Assembly (NCBI GenBank): GCA_009923895.1
Contig: RFSP01000041.1
Location: forward strand, 1-10,899
DNA from: Betaproteobacteria bacterium
GTDB taxonomy: Bacteria > Pseudomonadota > Gammaproteobacteria > Burkholderiales > Burkholderiaceae_C
Direction: 5' to 3'
Length of the DNA stretch: 10,899 bases
Position numbers and translations under genes: made by a program. Within the stretch, counting starts at the first letter, position 1. Each line of letters opens with the position of its first letter. The notes beneath the pieces were generated by a model, which was not told the DNA's origin, did not search any database, and worked only from the letters and a program-made list of their open reading frames with translations. Shown one piece after another: positions 1 to 6,819 of the stretch.

Positions 1-274
1 GCCATTCATCATCGGAGTCGATGAAGGCCAACCAATCACCCCGGGCCATGGAAATGCCACGATTGCGAGCACAAGACACCCCCGCGTTGGGTTGCGTCAC
101 CCATTTCAAAGCGTCTCCATAGCGTTTGAGGACTTCAGGGGTGTCATCTGAGGAGCCGTCATCGACGACGATCAGCTCAAAGTCTTGAAAGCGCTGGTGG
201 AGCACGCTGTCGATGGCGTGGGGCAGCCAAGCGGCCCGGTTGAAAGTGGGCAAAACGACAGAAACCTGGGTCAC
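1..274 (-). CDS. Glycosyltransferase family 2, N-terminal part (cut by window edge)
   Basis: This is the first 91 codons of a GT-A fold family 2 glycosyltransferase, an inner-membrane-associated or cytoplasmic enzyme that adds a sugar from a nucleotide donor to a growing lipid-linked glycan. Visible features are the N-terminal beta strand with VSVVLPTFNR (residues 4-13), the nucleotide-binding VVDDGSSDD segment (36-44), NAGVSCARNRG (63-73), and the metal-binding DXD motif in FIDSDDEW (84-91; D86 and D88). The C-terminal acceptor-binding part lies beyond position 1. The GTG start at 274-272 was chosen because it directly precedes the conserved first strand and overlaps the upstream stop codon as GTGA, the same arrangement seen at the other junctions of this operon. 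Its Shine-Dalgarno sequence is weak (GTGGGA about six bases upstream), so expression probably depends on coupling to the gene before it. The family is certain; the donor and acceptor cannot be read from the sequence. Confidence 0.93.
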   Translation of the reverse strand, partial: MTQVSVVLPTFNRAAWLPHAIDSVLHQRFQDFELIVVDDGSSDDTPEVLKRYGDALKWVTQPNAGVSCARNRGISMARGDWLAFIDSDDEW

Positions 275-2151
275 GGTGCGTCCCACTTCAAATTGGTCCG
301 TTGTCCCCAGCGGCGGTATTCCTCGTAGGCGCCCACAGGCGGCTTGGCCTTTTGGCCTCTCCAACGCGCGAGCAGCCCGGTGGGCCCGGGGCGATTCGCG
401 CGCTTGGAACTTTGCAGCCAGAGCCCCGCGCGCAAGACCCATGCCGCCCAGCGCCGGGGCAATACAGGCACCAGCCCATGGCGCCACACCCAAAGCACCC
501 GTGGTGACAGGCCCCCGTCCACCTTCTCTTGAGCCCGCGGGCGACACACAGCTTGCAAGGCTGGCCACGCAGGCAGTTTGCAGGGCGACTGCAAGGCCCA
601 CAGCAGGCTGTGCTCCAGCGCACTTGAGGCCGGTGAGGCCCAGGGCTTTTTGCATTGTTCCCAGTAAGACACCATGGATGCAGGCACAGGTTGTGCAAGG
701 AAGCCCTGGCGCACGCGGTGTGCGGTGGGCAGCGCGTGCAAGGCGTTTTGCAAATGGTCTCGCCAGCCCTGTCCGGTGTGGTGCTGCAGGACGCTGGGGG
801 TCAGGGCAGCAGCTCGGGCCTGCCGTACGCTTGGGCTTTTCAGCAGTTGCATGCAGGTGGTTTCATAGTCGGTCCAAGTGGCGTCACGCAAGATTCGGCC
901 ATCCAGCGCGATGCCATCGGTGGCATAGGGCGGCGGACACATCTGGGGAGGCAGCAGCACCGGCAATCCCGCCGCGCAGGCTTCAAGCAAGGCCGTGGTG
1001 GTGCCAAACGGAAAGCCTTCCACATACACATCACTGGCCGCATGGAGCTGGCGCAAGGCCGATTGAGGCAAGGTCCCCAGAGCGCGCATGCGGCCCCCCG
1101 TGGCTTGCTCGGCCTGTTTCCAACGGCCATCTGCTTCAAAGCCCACGGCCAACAAAACGGCTTGCGGCACTTTTTGCAGCAAGCGCTCAAATGTGGCCAC
1201 AAAGTCTGTGTGATGGTTTTGTGGCACAGGAACGTACTTAAACGCCGAACCCACGGTCAGAAGCACCACTTGGTCTTGTTTCAACCCCCAGCCGGCACGG
1301 GCGCGTTGTCGAGTCATCGCGCGAGACCTTTGGGTGGTGATCTTTTGAAACGTCTCGTCCAAGGGGATGGGCACACAGGCTTGATGGGCCGTGCCCCGAT
1401 GGTCTCGTGTCCATGTGGACTCCAGCGCAGACCCTCTGCAGTTGAGGATGAGGTCCGAGGTGGACACCCCCACCCAAAATGAGTGTGCGGTGTGGTTCAC
1501 CAACAGCACGGGAGGCCCGCCGCTTTGGCCAAATGCCACGCCGCAAATGACGTCAGCGGGATCGACGTGCAACACCACGTGTTGAGCCCGCTGACAGGCC
1601 AATTGATGCAGCCAGCGTGCCCTTTCCACTGGCCCTGAGTCGGGAGGGGCGCAGTGCACTTGACCCTTGCGAGACGCCACCACCCGCGCCAATTCACGTG
1701 GCACGCCCAACGTCGCGTCGAGCAGCGCGACTTCATGCGTCGCATGGGTGGTGTCCAACTCCATCCACCGTGTTGCCATGGCCGTCAAGCCGCCCGCTGG
1801 CAGCGCTTCGCTGATCACATGCAAGCAGGTGGATGATGTTGTGTTGATTCCCGCATTGACCTGAAGAGCATCGGCGCCCTCGGGCGATCTTGTCCAAAGA
1901 TGCAGGGCGGCTTCTCGCAAGAAGGCCTCCAAGGCAGGCCAAGCCAGGACTCTGTTTTGCATGGCCCGGGTTCGGGCGGCCATGTGGGCGCCGTGGAGTG
2001 CCGCATCCCAACGGCCTTCATCAGCCTCGGCCTGGGCATGCTCCAGCCAGAGATGCGCCACCGCGTCGATGTGGTCGAGGCGCCTGTCATTTTCGTCACC
2101 CTGGCGAATTGGGCCACTCGGTGGATCCTGAAAATAATGCGGCACATTCAT
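271..2151 (-). CDS. GT41/GT4-like (GT-B) glycosyltransferase, 626 aa
   Basis: A likely cytoplasmic GT-B glycosyltransferase of the polysaccharide operon. Around residues 196-228 it has HVDPADVICG and VNHTAHSFWVG, a signature of the N-lobe of OGT-like (GT41) and related enzymes. The C-lobe begins near LLTVGSAFKYVPV (297-309). It contains a strong donor-site block: LGTLPQSALRQLHAASDVYV (358-377), then FPFGTTTALLEACAAGLPVL (380-399). Residues about 25-95 are alpha-helical and Ala-rich and faintly TPR-like, but no clear repeat can be drawn. Residues about 460-626 form a basic, Trp/Arg-rich tail with no domain I recognise. The frame stays open upstream to 2667, but that part overlaps the flippase gene. 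The ATG at 2151 is the real start: it overlaps the flippase stop as ATGA and has an AGGAG Shine-Dalgarno eight bases upstream. The protein could equally be annotated as a family 4-like transferase, and its sugar specificity is unknown. Confidence 0.85.
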   Translation of the reverse strand: MNVPHYFQDPPSGPIRQGDENDRRLDHIDAVAHLWLEHAQAEADEGRWDAALHGAHMAARTRAMQNRVLAWPALEAFLREAALHLWTRSPEGADALQVNAGINTTSSTCLHVISEALPAGGLTAMATRWMELDTTHATHEVALLDATLGVPRELARVVASRKGQVHCAPPDSGPVERARWLHQLACQRAQHVVLHVDPADVICGVAFGQSGGPPVLLVNHTAHSFWVGVSTSDLILNCRGSALESTWTRDHRGTAHQACVPIPLDETFQKITTQRSRAMTRQRARAGWGLKQDQVVLLTVGSAFKYVPVPQNHHTDFVATFERLLQKVPQAVLLAVGFEADGRWKQAEQATGGRMRALGTLPQSALRQLHAASDVYVEGFPFGTTTALLEACAAGLPVLLPPQMCPPPYATDGIALDGRILRDATWTDYETTCMQLLKSPSVRQARAAALTPSVLQHHTGQGWRDHLQNALHALPTAHRVRQGFLAQPVPASMVSYWEQCKKPWASPASSALEHSLLWALQSPCKLPAWPALQAVCRPRAQEKVDGGLSPRVLWVWRHGLVPVLPRRWAAWVLRAGLWLQSSKRANRPGPTGLLARWRGQKAKPPVGAYEEYRRWGQRTNLKWDAP

Positions 2152-3737
2152 CGGGCAGACTCCTGGGGCGGCCTGGGGGCTTTGGCAATTCGCCGCATCC
2201 ATGAAATGGCTTGGTGGATGGCGACGGTGCCCTTGATTCCCGTGGGATGGGAGGTCACCGCCACCAGCCGAGAGAGATGGCGCCAAGATTGATGCGCGGC
2301 CAGCACGGTCGCAATCCCTCCCCATGTCCAGGCCCAAGGCGACGGCAGCCACCGCCACAATGCAAAGGAAGTGGCCATCAGGAATGCCAAAAGGACTCCC
2401 GTTTTGATGACTGCGTGATCCCAAGAAAATCCACTGAGTCGATGCGCCATGGGCCACAGCAGCAAGGCTTGGCAGGCGTAGGCGGCAAAAAAGGCCATGC
2501 CGATGCCTTCCAGACCGAGGGGCTCGATCCACCAGGCCGCCAGCCCCACCTGCACAGCGGCCCAGACCAAATCGGTCGATAAAAATCGCGCCTGTGCGCC
2601 CTTGGCGATGATCAAAGTGCCCACAGGCCAGGTGATCACCTTCAGGGTCATTCCCAAACAGATCCAACGCAGGGTGTGAGCGGCGGCGCTGAACTCGGCG
2701 CTGTAGAACAGCGTCAAGACCCAGGGTGCCAAGGTCAATGTGGCCAGTGAACCCACACCGCAGAGCAGCAAACCCATCAAAGCTTGCTCATTGACCATGC
2801 GATTGCAAAGGACGTTGTCCTTGGCAGCACCTACCAGACGGGGGTAAAAGTCGGCGCCCATGGCTTGAAGAACCAGGCCCACATACAGGCCCCCCAAGGC
2901 CCACGCCGATTGAAACAATCCGGCTTCGACCAAGCTGCCGTGCCGAATCAGAATCAGCCTCACCGCATAGCCGGCCCCCAGCACCACGAAGCCACTGGCC
3001 ATGAAGGTCAAACCCAGACGCACCAAGGCCCGCGTCTCGCGGTGCCAAATGAGCCGGTCGACACGCGGACGCGGGACGACCCAAGGATGTCCATACCACC
3101 AGGCGACGGCGGCAGACACACCTGCCACGCCGACCAAGGCCGGTGCAATGCCATCGTGACCCAGAAAAATCACCCAGGGCACACCCACCAAGACACTCAG
3201 CACGCTGCCCACCGTGGCCTCTTTGGCCAAGGAAGGAATGCACCGCATGCCTTGCAAGACGGCGCCCTGACCATCGGCGATCAGCCGAAAAAACACCGCC
3301 AAAGCCAGCACCCCCACCGCCAACGCGTGGTTGGACGTTCCAAAAGTCCATTGGGAAATCCAGGGCGCACCGGCCCACAGCACCAATGCGCCCAAAAACG
3401 CCATGACGGCACTGGCCCAAAGTAGCGTGTGCATGGACACGCCCAGCCTTTGTTCATCTCCCTCGGCTTGGGCCCGCGCAATCTGACGTACACCGCTGTT
3501 TTGCAGCCCCAAGCCCGCCAAGTTCCGCGTCAAATCAGCGATGGAAGAAAGGGCTCCCATCAGGCCCATGCCCGATGGGCCCAGCAACATGGCGAAGATC
3601 TTGGTGCGCACGGCTGCCAGCACCAGGTTCAATCCGGTGGACAAACCCATCAAGGTGGACGTCTTGAGGATGTGCCCATATCCAGCGGCCGAATGAGGGT
3701 CACTGTCTTGACGGTCCAGATCCGCCTGCTTGCTCAA
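2148..3737 (-). CDS. wzx: Wzx-like polysaccharide / O-antigen flippase, 529 aa, TTG start
   Basis: An integral inner-membrane protein of the MOP/MATE-like superfamily, expected to flip undecaprenyl-diphosphate-linked repeat units to the periplasm. Hydrophobic segments run through the protein, for example near residues 24-45, 103-124, 137-152, 177-192, 198-214, 244-264, 276-293, 320-345, 356-378, 391-403, 412-430, 446-461 and 470-481, consistent with 12-14 membrane spans. The N-terminal stretch with VRTKIFAMLLGPSGMGLMG (43-61) followed by LGLQNSGVRQIA (76-87) is typical of the O-antigen translocase/WzxE-like branch. The frame is open to 3875, but that upstream part overlaps the aminotransferase gene and reads as Gly/Arg-rich shadow sequence. 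The TTG at 3737-3735 was chosen: it overlaps the aminotransferase stop as TTGA and carries a perfect AGGAG eight bases upstream. The next ATG would delete part of the first helix region. The last ~45 residues are a soluble basic tail. The family is clear; the substrate is not. Confidence 0.9.
   Translation of the reverse strand: MSKQADLDRQDSDPHSAAGYGHILKTSTLMGLSTGLNLVLAAVRTKIFAMLLGPSGMGLMGALSSIADLTRNLAGLGLQNSGVRQIARAQAEGDEQRLGVSMHTLLWASAVMAFLGALVLWAGAPWISQWTFGTSNHALAVGVLALAVFFRLIADGQGAVLQGMRCIPSLAKEATVGSVLSVLVGVPWVIFLGHDGIAPALVGVAGVSAAVAWWYGHPWVVPRPRVDRLIWHRETRALVRLGLTFMASGFVVLGAGYAVRLILIRHGSLVEAGLFQSAWALGGLYVGLVLQAMGADFYPRLVGAAKDNVLCNRMVNEQALMGLLLCGVGSLATLTLAPWVLTLFYSAEFSAAAHTLRWICLGMTLKVITWPVGTLIIAKGAQARFLSTDLVWAAVQVGLAAWWIEPLGLEGIGMAFFAAYACQALLLWPMAHRLSGFSWDHAVIKTGVLLAFLMATSFALWRWLPSPWAWTWGGIATVLAAHQSWRHLSRLVAVTSHPTGIKGTVAIHQAISWMRRIAKAPRPPQESAR
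2160..2164 (-). promoter_or_regulatory. Shine-Dalgarno AGGAG of the 626-aa glycosyltransferase
   Basis: On the minus strand AGGAG is followed by an eight-base spacer and the ATG at 2151. It lies inside the end of the flippase gene. This ribosome binding site fixes the start of the 626-aa protein and rules out the longer in-frame extension. Confidence 0.8.
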
Positions 3738-4927
3738 GCGAGCTGCTCCTGGGCCAGCGACGACATGAACGACGTGGTGTCTACGCCCAGACCGGCGGCC
3801 ACCCGGTCCACCGCCTGGACCACCTCCCACTGATCGGCTCTGGACAGTCCTGGATACACCGGCAGCAACACACAATGGTCCTGCGCTTGCTCTGAATGGC
3901 TCAGGTCACCAAAGCGCCGTGCGCCCGTATGTGCGCTCTCACGGTGGCTGCACATGATGCCGCGCCGCGAGCCCACGCCATGGTCCAGAAGGCCCTGCAT
4001 AAAGGCCCGTTGGTCCACCTCGTCTGGCAAACGCATGCAATAGCTTTGCCAATTCGACCGGTACCCCGCTGGCTCCTGGGGCAGTCCCAATTGCAATGCG
4101 GGCGGCAGCAGTTTTCGGTAGCGCTGAGCAATTTCGCGTCTGCGCTGCAAAATGCCATTGAGCCGTTTGAGCTGCTCTCGTCCCACCGCAGCCTGAATGT
4201 CGGTCATGCGGTAGTTGAATCCCACTTTGGGGTAGCTCTCAAAGATCACCTCACGCGCGCCGTGGCGCACGGTGTCGGGCACACTCATGGCATGCTGCCG
4301 AAGTTCTCGGAACTGCTTGTCCCATGCAGGGTGCCGCGTGGTCAGCATGCCTCCGTCACCTGTGCTGATGACCTTGCGCGGATGAAATGAGAAACAGGCC
4401 ACATCGCCGTGAGGGCGGCCAATGCGCTCCCACTGGCCGTTCCACATCACTTCACTGCCCAGCGCGCACGCCGCGTCCTCGACCAAGGCCAAGCCATGAC
4501 GCTGCGCGATCGGCACCAGCGCACTCAGGTCGCAAGGCAAACCCATTTGATGGACGCACAAAATGGCGCGGGTGCGCACCGTCAGGGCTTGTTCCACCTG
4601 ATGTGGGTCGAGGTTGAACGTCCGGGGGTCGATATCCACAAACACCGGCGTGGCTCCCACATAGCGAATGCTGTTGGCGGTGGCGACGAACGAGTGACTT
4701 GCCGTAATGACCTCATCACCGGCTTGCACGCCGGCGACCATCAATGCCAAGTGCAGGGCGTTGGTGCAGTTGGACACCGCACAGGCATGGGGTGCGCCCA
4801 CGGCCTGTGCAAATTCGGCTTCAAAGGCTTCCACCTCTGGACCTTGGGTGGTCCAACCGCTCAAGATCACACGACGAGCCGCCTCGGCTTCGGCCTCACC
4901 CATCAAGGGAACGGTAATCGGGATCAT
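3734..4927 (-). CDS. DegT/DnrJ/EryC1/StrS-family PLP sugar aminotransferase, 397 aa
   Basis: A cytoplasmic pyridoxal-phosphate enzyme that transfers an amino group, usually from glutamate, to a keto nucleotide sugar, giving an amino sugar for the polysaccharide. The length (397 aa) is normal for the family. Visible landmarks are the start MIPITVPLMGEAE, the substrate/cofactor loop GWTTQGPEVEAFE (24-36), SNCTNALHLAL (52-62), the ITASHSFVATANSI segment (74-87), the PLP-ring aspartate in VEDAAC (149-154, D151), and the PLP-binding lysine K185 in CFSFHPRKVISTGDGGM (178-194). GFNYRMTDIQAA (about 238-249) is the usual conserved block after it. The HPRK-STGDGG context resembles perosamine-synthetase-like members, but specificity cannot be assigned. 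The ATG overlaps the epimerase stop as ATGA, and the gene's own stop overlaps the flippase start as TTGA. Pairing with the adjacent SDR gene fits a nucleotide-amino-sugar route. Confidence 0.94.
   Translation of the reverse strand: MIPITVPLMGEAEAEAARRVILSGWTTQGPEVEAFEAEFAQAVGAPHACAVSNCTNALHLALMVAGVQAGDEVITASHSFVATANSIRYVGATPVFVDIDPRTFNLDPHQVEQALTVRTRAILCVHQMGLPCDLSALVPIAQRHGLALVEDAACALGSEVMWNGQWERIGRPHGDVACFSFHPRKVISTGDGGMLTTRHPAWDKQFRELRQHAMSVPDTVRHGAREVIFESYPKVGFNYRMTDIQAAVGREQLKRLNGILQRRREIAQRYRKLLPPALQLGLPQEPAGYRSNWQSYCMRLPDEVDQRAFMQGLLDHGVGSRRGIMCSHRESAHTGARRFGDLSHSEQAQDHCVLLPVYPGLSRADQWEVVQAVDRVAAGLGVDTTSFMSSLAQEQLA
3746..3750 (-). promoter_or_regulatory. Shine-Dalgarno AGGAG for the TTG-started flippase
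   Basis: AGGAG on the minus strand, then an eight-base spacer, then TTG at 3737-3735. The site lies within the last codons of the aminotransferase gene. It is the main evidence that the flippase begins at a rare TTG codon rather than at an upstream or downstream alternative. Confidence 0.8.
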
Positions 4928-5910
4928 GCGACGGCCATTTCAATCGACTGGTCTTCTCGTGCGGCGTGCCACCACTCCACAAGCCGTGCCAGACCATCGC
5001 TCAAGCCCACTTGCGCAGAAAAGTTCAGGTCTTTTTCTGCGTGCCTCATGTCGGCCCACCGACGGGAGACGGCGCTGATATGCCTCGGCTCGGTATGCGT
5101 CGGCTGTAGAGGACTTTTCATCACCTTCAGCAGCGTCTGCGCCAACTCCTTCAAACTGGTTTCCTGGCCGCTGCCCACGTTGAAGACCCCTGTGGTCAGC
5201 TCGCTGCTCAAAGCCAAGACGTTGGCGCGCGCGACGTCATCGATGTAGACGAAGTCCAGGGTCTGTTGCCCGGTTCCTTCGATGATGGGAGGTTGTCCCC
5301 CAGCGATGCGCTCCATCCAGCGCACCAAGACTTCGGTGTACTTGCCGTGGGTGTCCATGCGGGGTCCGTACACATTGAAATAGCGCAAGGCCAATCCAGG
5401 CAGTCCATGCATGGCGTGGTACGACTTCAACAAGCCTTCCAACATCACTTTGCATGCCCCATACCAGGTGTCGTTGTTCCAGGGGTGATGCGATTCAGTC
5501 GTGGGAAACAGGTCTGCTTGACCATAAACCGAGGCCGAAGACGCCACCACGACCTTTCGCACTTGTGCTTGATGGGCCTCATCAATCACATTGAAGCTGC
5601 CGTCGCACATCACCTGGAGCGCTTCGCGTGGTTCAGCAGCGCAAGCCGTGATGCGCAGCGCAGCCAGGTGAATCACGCCATCCACGCCATTCATGGCGCG
5701 GCTCACGGCCTCGCGGTCGCGTATGTCTGCATGAATCCAACGAACGCGCTTGTCTTTGAAGGCTTGGTTCAAGTGTGAAAGCCGGCCTCTGACCAAATTG
5801 TCCAGAACCGTCACTTGCCCGACAGGATGTTTCAGGAGCAGGTCGACTGTGGCCGACCCAATCAGGCCACATCCTCCCGTGACCAACACATGTGCATCAT
5901 CCAATTTCAT
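4924..5910 (-). CDS. NAD-dependent nucleotide-sugar epimerase/dehydratase (extended SDR), 328 aa
   Basis: A cytoplasmic extended short-chain dehydrogenase/reductase acting on a nucleotide sugar, most like UDP-glucose 4-epimerase-type enzymes. The Rossmann glycine motif is TGGCGLIG (11-18), followed by the adenine-binding acidic region VLDNL (35-39) and ADIRD (61-65). HLAAL (81-85) and SSASVYG (124-130) are standard, and the catalytic YxxxK is YGACK (Y150, K154). RYFNVYGPRM (176-185) and the DFVYIDDVARA segment (219-229) complete the family pattern. The ATG at 5910 has AGAAGG ten bases upstream. The gene follows the initiating transferase after 30 bp, and its stop overlaps the aminotransferase start as ATGA. 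Motifs do not separate 4-epimerase from 4,6-dehydratase or decarboxylase activity. The glycine motif and short length favour an epimerase, and I infer that its product feeds the neighbouring aminotransferase or a glycosyltransferase. Confidence 0.92.
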   Translation of the reverse strand: MKLDDAHVLVTGGCGLIGSATVDLLLKHPVGQVTVLDNLVRGRLSHLNQAFKDKRVRWIHADIRDREAVSRAMNGVDGVIHLAALRITACAAEPREALQVMCDGSFNVIDEAHQAQVRKVVVASSASVYGQADLFPTTESHHPWNNDTWYGACKVMLEGLLKSYHAMHGLPGLALRYFNVYGPRMDTHGKYTEVLVRWMERIAGGQPPIIEGTGQQTLDFVYIDDVARANVLALSSELTTGVFNVGSGQETSLKELAQTLLKVMKSPLQPTHTEPRHISAVSRRWADMRHAEKDLNFSAQVGLSDGLARLVEWWHAAREDQSIEMAVA

Positions 5911-5920
5911 CGTCTAGTGA

Positions 5921-5926
5921 CCTTCT
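5921..5926 (-). promoter_or_regulatory. Shine-Dalgarno AGAAGG of the epimerase
   Basis: The 30-base gap 5911-5940 between the sugar transferase and the epimerase holds AGAAGG on the minus strand, ten bases before the epimerase ATG. No promoter or terminator pattern is seen in this gap, so the two genes are probably co-transcribed. Confidence 0.6.
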
Positions 5927-5940
5927 GTGAGTGTTTAAAT

Positions 5941-6768
5941 TCACGCGCCGCCGGATCCATGAACCACCACGCCAATGGTCCGGGCCAGCAATCTCAAATC
6001 GCCCAGAAACGAGCAGGTGGACGCATAAAGCAAATCCATGCGGACCATGTCGTCAAAGGTCACGCGGCTTCGACCTTCCACCTGCCACAAGCCGGTCATT
6101 CCAGGTCTGGCTTGCAGGAGTCTTTGCATGTGCCAAGGCTGGTACTGGGCCACCTCGTAGGCCAGGGGAGGGCGAGGGCCCACCAAACTCATGTCGCCAC
6201 GCAGCACATTGAAGAGTTGAGGCAGCTCATCCAGACTGGTTTTGCGCAGCCAATGCCCCAATGGCGTCACACGCGGGTCGTTCTGGATCTTGTAGACATT
6301 GGACGAGGGGTTGGGGGACCCGTGAATGAATGCACGCACGTAGTCTTGATGCAGGCGTTCATCGGCCTGCGCTGTCATCGTTCTGAATTTGTAGAAGGTG
6401 AAGGGTCGAGCCTTCCATCCCAGCCGCTCTTGGTGGAAGAGAGCAGGGCCCTTGGATGTGGCACGCACCAAGACCGCGATGAGCGCCAGCAAGGGGCTCA
6501 GCAAGACCAAGAGGATCATGGCACCCATCACGTCCAAGGGTCGCTTCAGGGCGTAGCCGGGGGGCTTGTTTGGAGTGATGGCTGTGACAGCTGAGGCCCC
6601 GACGATTGAAGTCTCGACGGCTGCAGTTTGGAAAGCCTCCGCGGGGGATCGGTGTGATGAGATCGGCGTGCTGTGCGGCATGGCACGCCAGTTCATCATG
6701 CCCCCACCCGTTGGCAAATCCCCATGGATAGGGGGAGGCCATCTGAGCGCTTGATGAGCGTGCAACAT
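5941..6768 (-). CDS. Initiating sugar-phosphate transferase (PglC/WbaP C-domain type), 275 aa
   Basis: A monotopic or single-span inner-membrane phosphoglycosyl transferase of the bacterial sugar transferase family (PF02397). It moves a sugar phosphate from a nucleotide sugar to undecaprenyl phosphate and so starts each repeat unit. The hydrophobic segment at about 80-103 follows the conserved basic KRPLDV (75-80). Further motifs are FHQERLG (111-117), FYKFRTM (125-131), NDPRVTPLG (163-171), SLDELPQLFNVLRGDMS (178-194, with the D180-E181 catalytic dyad of this family), LVGPRP (195-200) and RPGMTGLWQV (221-230). It lacks the extra four-helix N-domain of full WbaP/WcaJ. Instead residues 1-70 are a Pro/Ser/Ala-rich, probably disordered leader. 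The ATG at 6768 is preferred because GGGAG lies eight bases upstream. A GTG at 6783 in the same frame would add five residues, but its AGAAGG is only one base away. It is the first gene of the minus-strand block. Confidence 0.92.
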   Translation of the reverse strand: MLHAHQALRWPPPIHGDLPTGGGMMNWRAMPHSTPISSHRSPAEAFQTAAVETSIVGASAVTAITPNKPPGYALKRPLDVMGAMILLVLLSPLLALIAVLVRATSKGPALFHQERLGWKARPFTFYKFRTMTAQADERLHQDYVRAFIHGSPNPSSNVYKIQNDPRVTPLGHWLRKTSLDELPQLFNVLRGDMSLVGPRPPLAYEVAQYQPWHMQRLLQARPGMTGLWQVEGRSRVTFDDMVRMDLLYASTCSFLGDLRLLARTIGVVVHGSGGA

Positions 6769-6819
6769 ATTTTCTGCTCCCACGCCTTCTAAGGTGATGC
6801 CCTGCCAGCTCCGTGTGGG
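6769..6819. other. Divergent spacer between the glycan operon and the lipoprotein operon
   Basis: These 51 bases separate two gene blocks read in opposite directions. The spacer holds the minus-strand Shine-Dalgarno site and the bases just upstream of the lipoprotein start. I could not find a convincing -35/-10 pair on either strand here. Any promoters must therefore overlap the first codons of one or both genes, or use a weak or alternative-sigma consensus. The arrangement suggests joint control but does not show it. Confidence 0.5.
6777..6781 (-). promoter_or_regulatory. Shine-Dalgarno GGGAG of the sugar-phosphate transferase
   Basis: GGGAG on the minus strand with an eight-base spacer to the ATG at 6768. 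The spacing equals that of the flippase and glycosyltransferase sites. It supports this ATG over the in-frame GTG at 6783. Confidence 0.6.

Noticed and set aside
213..1241. Plus-strand open frame of 342 codons opposite the glycosyltransferase gene
   Set aside because: Composition is Arg/Ala/Pro/Trp-rich with no motif, and it lies wholly opposite a gene with clear family motifs. It is a shadow produced by GC-rich codon use.
655..1482. Second long plus-strand open frame (275 codons) over the same glycosyltransferase
   Set aside because: Gln/His/Gly-rich low-information translation, antisense to conserved donor-site sequence; no recognisable domain.
2152..2667. In-frame upstream extension of the 626-aa glycosyltransferase
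   Set aside because: It would overlap the flippase by over 500 bases. The translation there is Gly/Arg/His-rich nonsense, and a strong AGGAG precedes the ATG at 2151.
2784..3425. Plus-strand frame of 213 codons opposite the flippase
   Set aside because: Gln/His/Pro-rich translation, typical of the antisense of a hydrophobic membrane protein; no motif.
3738..3875. In-frame upstream extension of the flippase to an earlier start
   Set aside because: The added 46 residues are Gly/Arg/Val repeats opposite no homology and inside the aminotransferase gene. The TTG at 3737 has a perfect Shine-Dalgarno and a 4-base overlap.
4409..5248. Plus-strand frame of 279 codons spanning the aminotransferase/epimerase junction
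   Set aside because: It is antisense to two genes with intact catalytic motifs and shows no domain of its own.
6751..6771. Possible plus-strand promoter with TTGATG and CATATT
   Set aside because: The spacer is only nine bases, far from the usual 16-18, and it lies in the sugar transferase coding region.
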